Assembly: GCF_014649115.1 (NCBI RefSeq)
Contig: NZ_BMSK01000011.1
Span: forward strand, 62,001-126,000
Reading direction: 5' to 3'
Origin: Streptomyces eurythermus
Lineage (GTDB): Bacteria > Actinomycetota > Actinomycetes > Streptomycetales > Streptomycetaceae
DNA length: 64,000 bases
The notes under the pieces are model-generated. The model searched no databases. It saw nothing but the letters and a program-made list of their open reading frames with translations, and was not told the origin of the DNA. The first letter of the stretch is position 1. Every line of letters begins with the position of its first letter. This document shows positions 62,204 to 64,000 of the stretch, one piece after another. A program made the position numbers and the translations under genes.

Positions 62204-63355
62204 GTGAGCCGAGCCGAACCCCGCCCGTCACGCCGCGCGTTCATCGGCGCCGGTGGGGCCGTGGCGGCCACCGGACTCACGGCGGGGTGCGAATCGCCCG
62301 CGGTCCGGCAGGACCGCCCCCCGTCCCCCGCGCCCACCGCACGGGTCTCCCCCACCGGTCGTCACCAGGCGGGCGTCACGCTCCCGCGAACGGCCCAGCC
62401 GAACCTCCTGGCGGTGGTGGCCGATGTCGGTGACGGCGTGGCCGTCGGCCCGCTGCTGGCCGAACTCGGCGAGGCCGTCCTCACGCTCACCGCGGGGACC
62501 GATCCGCGCCTGCTGGGCTTGGCGCCGGGCGATCTCACCGTGACGATCGGGGTGGGGCCACGGCTGGTGCGCGGGGCCGGTCCCGCCCTGCCCGGCGCGG
62601 CGGACCTGCCCCGGTTCTCCCGCGAGCGGATCGCCCCGCGGTCGCATGGCGGGGACCTGCTGGTGCAGATCTGCGCCGGCGACCCCCTGCTGTTACCGGT
62701 CGTCGCCGCCGCGCTGCTGGGGCAGGCCGGGGACCGGATCCGTGAACGCTGGCGGCAGTCCGGACGCCGCGGCCCGGACGTCCGGGTGGCCGAGGACGTC
62801 TCCGCGCCACGCAACCTGCTCGGTTTCGTCGACGGCATCGTGGGCCCGCACACGACGGCCGAACAGCGACGCCATCTGTGGCTGGCCGGACCCGCTCCGG
62901 TCGCCGGCGGCACGATCGCCGTGGTACGGCGCATGGAACTCGACCTGCCGGGGTTCGCCGCGCTCTCCGTGGCCGAGCAGGAGGCGGTCCTCGGCCGGCG
63001 GAGAGCCACCAGTGCGCCCCTGTCCGGCGGAACCTCCGCCACGGACCCGGACCTCGGCGCCAAGACACCGGACGGACGCTACCTGGTCCCGGCCGACGCC
63101 CACGTCCGCCGGGCCCATCCGGGCGTGGTCGGTGTCGGCCTCATGCTCCGCCGTTCCTACAGCACCGACGGGCCCACTCCCGGCCTGCTCTTCATCAGCT
63201 TCCAGAACGACCTGCGCACCTTCACGAAAACGCTGGCCCACATGGACGGCTCCGACGCGCTGTTGCGCTACACCACGACCACCGCCGGCGCGACCTTCCT
63301 CATCCTCCCCGGCTTCGACCGCCAACGCCCCCTCGGCGCGGGTCTGTTCCGCTGA
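62204..63355 (+). CDS. Tat-exported DyP-type peroxidase
   Basis: 383 aa. Twin-arginine signal PSRRAFIGAGGAVAATGLTAGC (also lipobox-like). Heme-peroxidase marks: GFVDGIVGP (GxxDG with the distal Asp), heme-ligand His in DAHVRRAHPGVVGVG and distal Arg in LMLRRSYS, and LLFISFQNDLRTFTKTL. It oxidises dyes, phenols or perhaps copper-radical oxidase products outside the cell. No EfeU/EfeO iron-uptake genes are next to it. GTG 62204 has no clear ribosome site; a leaderless message is possible. Confidence 0.9.
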   Translation: MSRAEPRPSRRAFIGAGGAVAATGLTAGCESPAVRQDRPPSPAPTARVSPTGRHQAGVTLPRTAQPNLLAVVADVGDGVAVGPLLAELGEAVLTLTAGTDPRLLGLAPGDLTVTIGVGPRLVRGAGPALPGAADLPRFSRERIAPRSHGGDLLVQICAGDPLLLPVVAAALLGQAGDRIRERWRQSGRRGPDVRVAEDVSAPRNLLGFVDGIVGPHTTAEQRRHLWLAGPAPVAGGTIAVVRRMELDLPGFAALSVAEQEAVLGRRRATSAPLSGGTSATDPDLGAKTPDGRYLVPADAHVRRAHPGVVGVGLMLRRSYSTDGPTPGLLFISFQNDLRTFTKTLAHMDGSDALLRYTTTTAGATFLILPGFDRQRPLGAGLFR

Positions 63356-63374
63356 CCAGCTGCCCGGCCGTCCG

Positions 63375-63575
63375 TCAACGCCGGTTGCTGCCGCGCAGCC
63401 GCACCCCGTAGCCGTCCAGCATGCGCAAGGTCTCCGTCCGCGTCCGCTCCTTCATACGAGGCCAGGCGGCTTCGACCAGCCCGTCGGCGTTCAGTCCCGG
63501 CACCGGCCGAGCAGTTCGCCATCTCGTACGAGCCCCGGGCCGGGCCATGCGGGCCGTCCGGTGTTCCCGGCACAC
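63375..63575 (-). pseudogene. unrecognised open frame in a degraded region
   Basis: 66 codons ending VEAAWPRMKERTRTETLRMLDGYGVRLRGSNRR. The last ~35 residues look protein-like (amphipathic, Glu/Arg-rich) but no start signal is convincing and I cannot name a family. It lies among other fragments. Confidence 0.3.
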
Positions 63576-63587
63576 GTCGCCGGCGCC

Positions 63588-63737
63588 TCACCGCTGACGG
63601 GCCGGCGGGGCGGTCGCCCGGGTGAGCAGGCGGAGGGCGGCCTGTGACGGGGAGCCGGATTCGGCGATGGCGAGCACGATGTGCCGTTCCTCGTCCTGCG
63701 GGGGACGCAGGCTGTGCTGCCGGACGGTGAGGCGATC
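63588..63737 (-). pseudogene. C-terminal fragment of an MmyB-like XRE-family regulator
   Basis: DRLTVRQHSLRPPQDEERHIVLAIAESGSPSQAALRLL ends like MmyB-type helix-turn-helix regulators (…LVVYTAEPGSPSEEALRLL). The HTH and most of the ligand domain are missing: at ~63740 the homologous reading stops and a different, plus-strand fragment begins. Confidence 0.55.
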
Positions 63738-63740
63738 CCC

Positions 63741-63845
63741 GCTGGGACCCGTACGACACCGTGCGCCGGGCCACCATGCGTGTCGACGCCGACTGGACCC
63801 GGATCGACGACCCTCGCGGCCAGGAACGCCAGGCATGGACCTGAC
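63741..63845 (+). pseudogene. C-terminal fragment of an unidentified protein
   Basis: RWDPYDTVRRATMRVDADWTRIDDPRGQERQAWT then TGA. Reads as real coding sequence but has no upstream frame, because the opposite-strand MmyB fragment abuts it. Probably the scar of a deletion or inversion. Confidence 0.45.
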
Positions 63846-63893
63846 CCGGCACGCACATGGTGCGACGCGGTCTCGACCAGCGCACGCGCACTC

Positions 63894-63998
63894 TCAGGTC
63901 AGGGCCGTCCCCAGCAGCTCGACGCGGTGCGAAGTCGTTCTGGCGCTCACACCGAGTATGCCGAAGATGAGATCCCGGCCCATCGTCGCGCCCACCAG
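63894..63998 (-). CDS. 3' end of a gene running off the window
   Basis: Minus-strand reading LVGATMGRDLIFGILGVSARTTSHRVELLGTALT then TGA at 63894. Composition is protein-like, but 34 residues are too few to name. Bases 63846-63893 hold nothing that I can support. Confidence 0.4.
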   Translation of the reverse strand: MVGATMGRDLIFGILGVSARTTSHRVELLGTALT

Positions 63999-64000
63999 CG

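Overview
The base composition (very high GC, almost no T or A at third codon positions), frequent GTG starts, GTGA/ATGA stop-start overlaps, an ECF-type sigma factor, a LuxR-family ATPase regulator, actinomycete leader peptides and a SAM-IV riboswitch all point to a Streptomyces chromosome. The monomeric isocitrate dehydrogenase about 11 kb from a SoxR-box ABC exporter resembles, from memory, the SCO7000-SCO7008 stretch of S. coelicolor. I see no tRNA, rRNA, CRISPR array, insertion sequence or prophage.

Layout. 0-5.6 kb (minus): an AHSA1/SRPBCC protein (cut by the window edge), a LytTR response regulator, and a sugar ABC importer operon (double GNAT acetyltransferase, lipoprotein binding protein, two permeases; no ATPase). 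5.7-11.7 kb (minus): a GH65 disaccharide phosphorylase overlapping a PaoABC-type molybdenum aldehyde/xanthine dehydrogenase operon. 11.9-13.8 kb: an ABC exporter with a textbook SoxR box and a promoter that predicts a leaderless mRNA. 13.8-18.9 kb: a flippase-like membrane protein (plus), then a glycerol-type operon on the minus strand (FGGY kinase, GlpA-like dehydrogenase with a BFD domain, FAD oxidoreductase). 19.2-23.1 kb (plus): a hypothetical protein, an APC permease and an MscS channel. 23.1-24.2 kb: an unexplained G-rich repeat locus containing a perfectly adjacent 268-bp tandem duplication. 24.2-27.8 kb (plus): DUF4186, icd, and an N-formylglutamate amidohydrolase.

27.9-36.3 kb holds the most unusual system: an ECF-type sigma factor with a small partner, a subtilisin-like peptidase, a TPR-CHAT (caspase-like) protein, a LuxR-family ATPase regulator, and an astacin-like protein whose zinc motif reads HQxxH instead of HExxH. 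None of the three peptidase-fold proteins has a secretion signal. Two of the divergent promoter regions share the 10-mer TCTGATACAG.

36.4-45.1 kb (minus) is an organosulfur acquisition island: a TauD-like oxygenase with HxG in place of HxD, three flavin monooxygenases, a two-gene ABC importer and a glutathionyl-hydroquinone-reductase-like protein. It carries three short leader peptides (HIDLQRV...C type) that I place from the sequence, and a SAM-IV riboswitch directly upstream of one leader, so the transporter seems to read both SAM and cysteine.

45.2-52.4 kb (plus) is a trans-4-hydroxyproline catabolic cluster: heterotrimeric D-hydroxyproline dehydrogenase, Pyr4H2C deaminase, 4-hydroxyproline epimerase, a GntR/FCD regulator and an APC permease. 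Three copies of one 15-bp site (near TGTGAYATRGYACTG) sit in front of the first gene, the deaminase and the regulator. 52.4-56.0 kb (minus): DUF485, a sodium:solute symporter, a 16-codon mini-ORF and a LytS-type kinase. 56-63.4 kb: an EF-hand protein, a possible small gene with a U-tract terminator, a sortase-anchored SdrD-type surface protein, a membrane-anchored hypothetical, a beta-helix lipoprotein and a Tat-exported DyP peroxidase. The last 640 bases hold gene fragments and the tail of a gene running off the edge.
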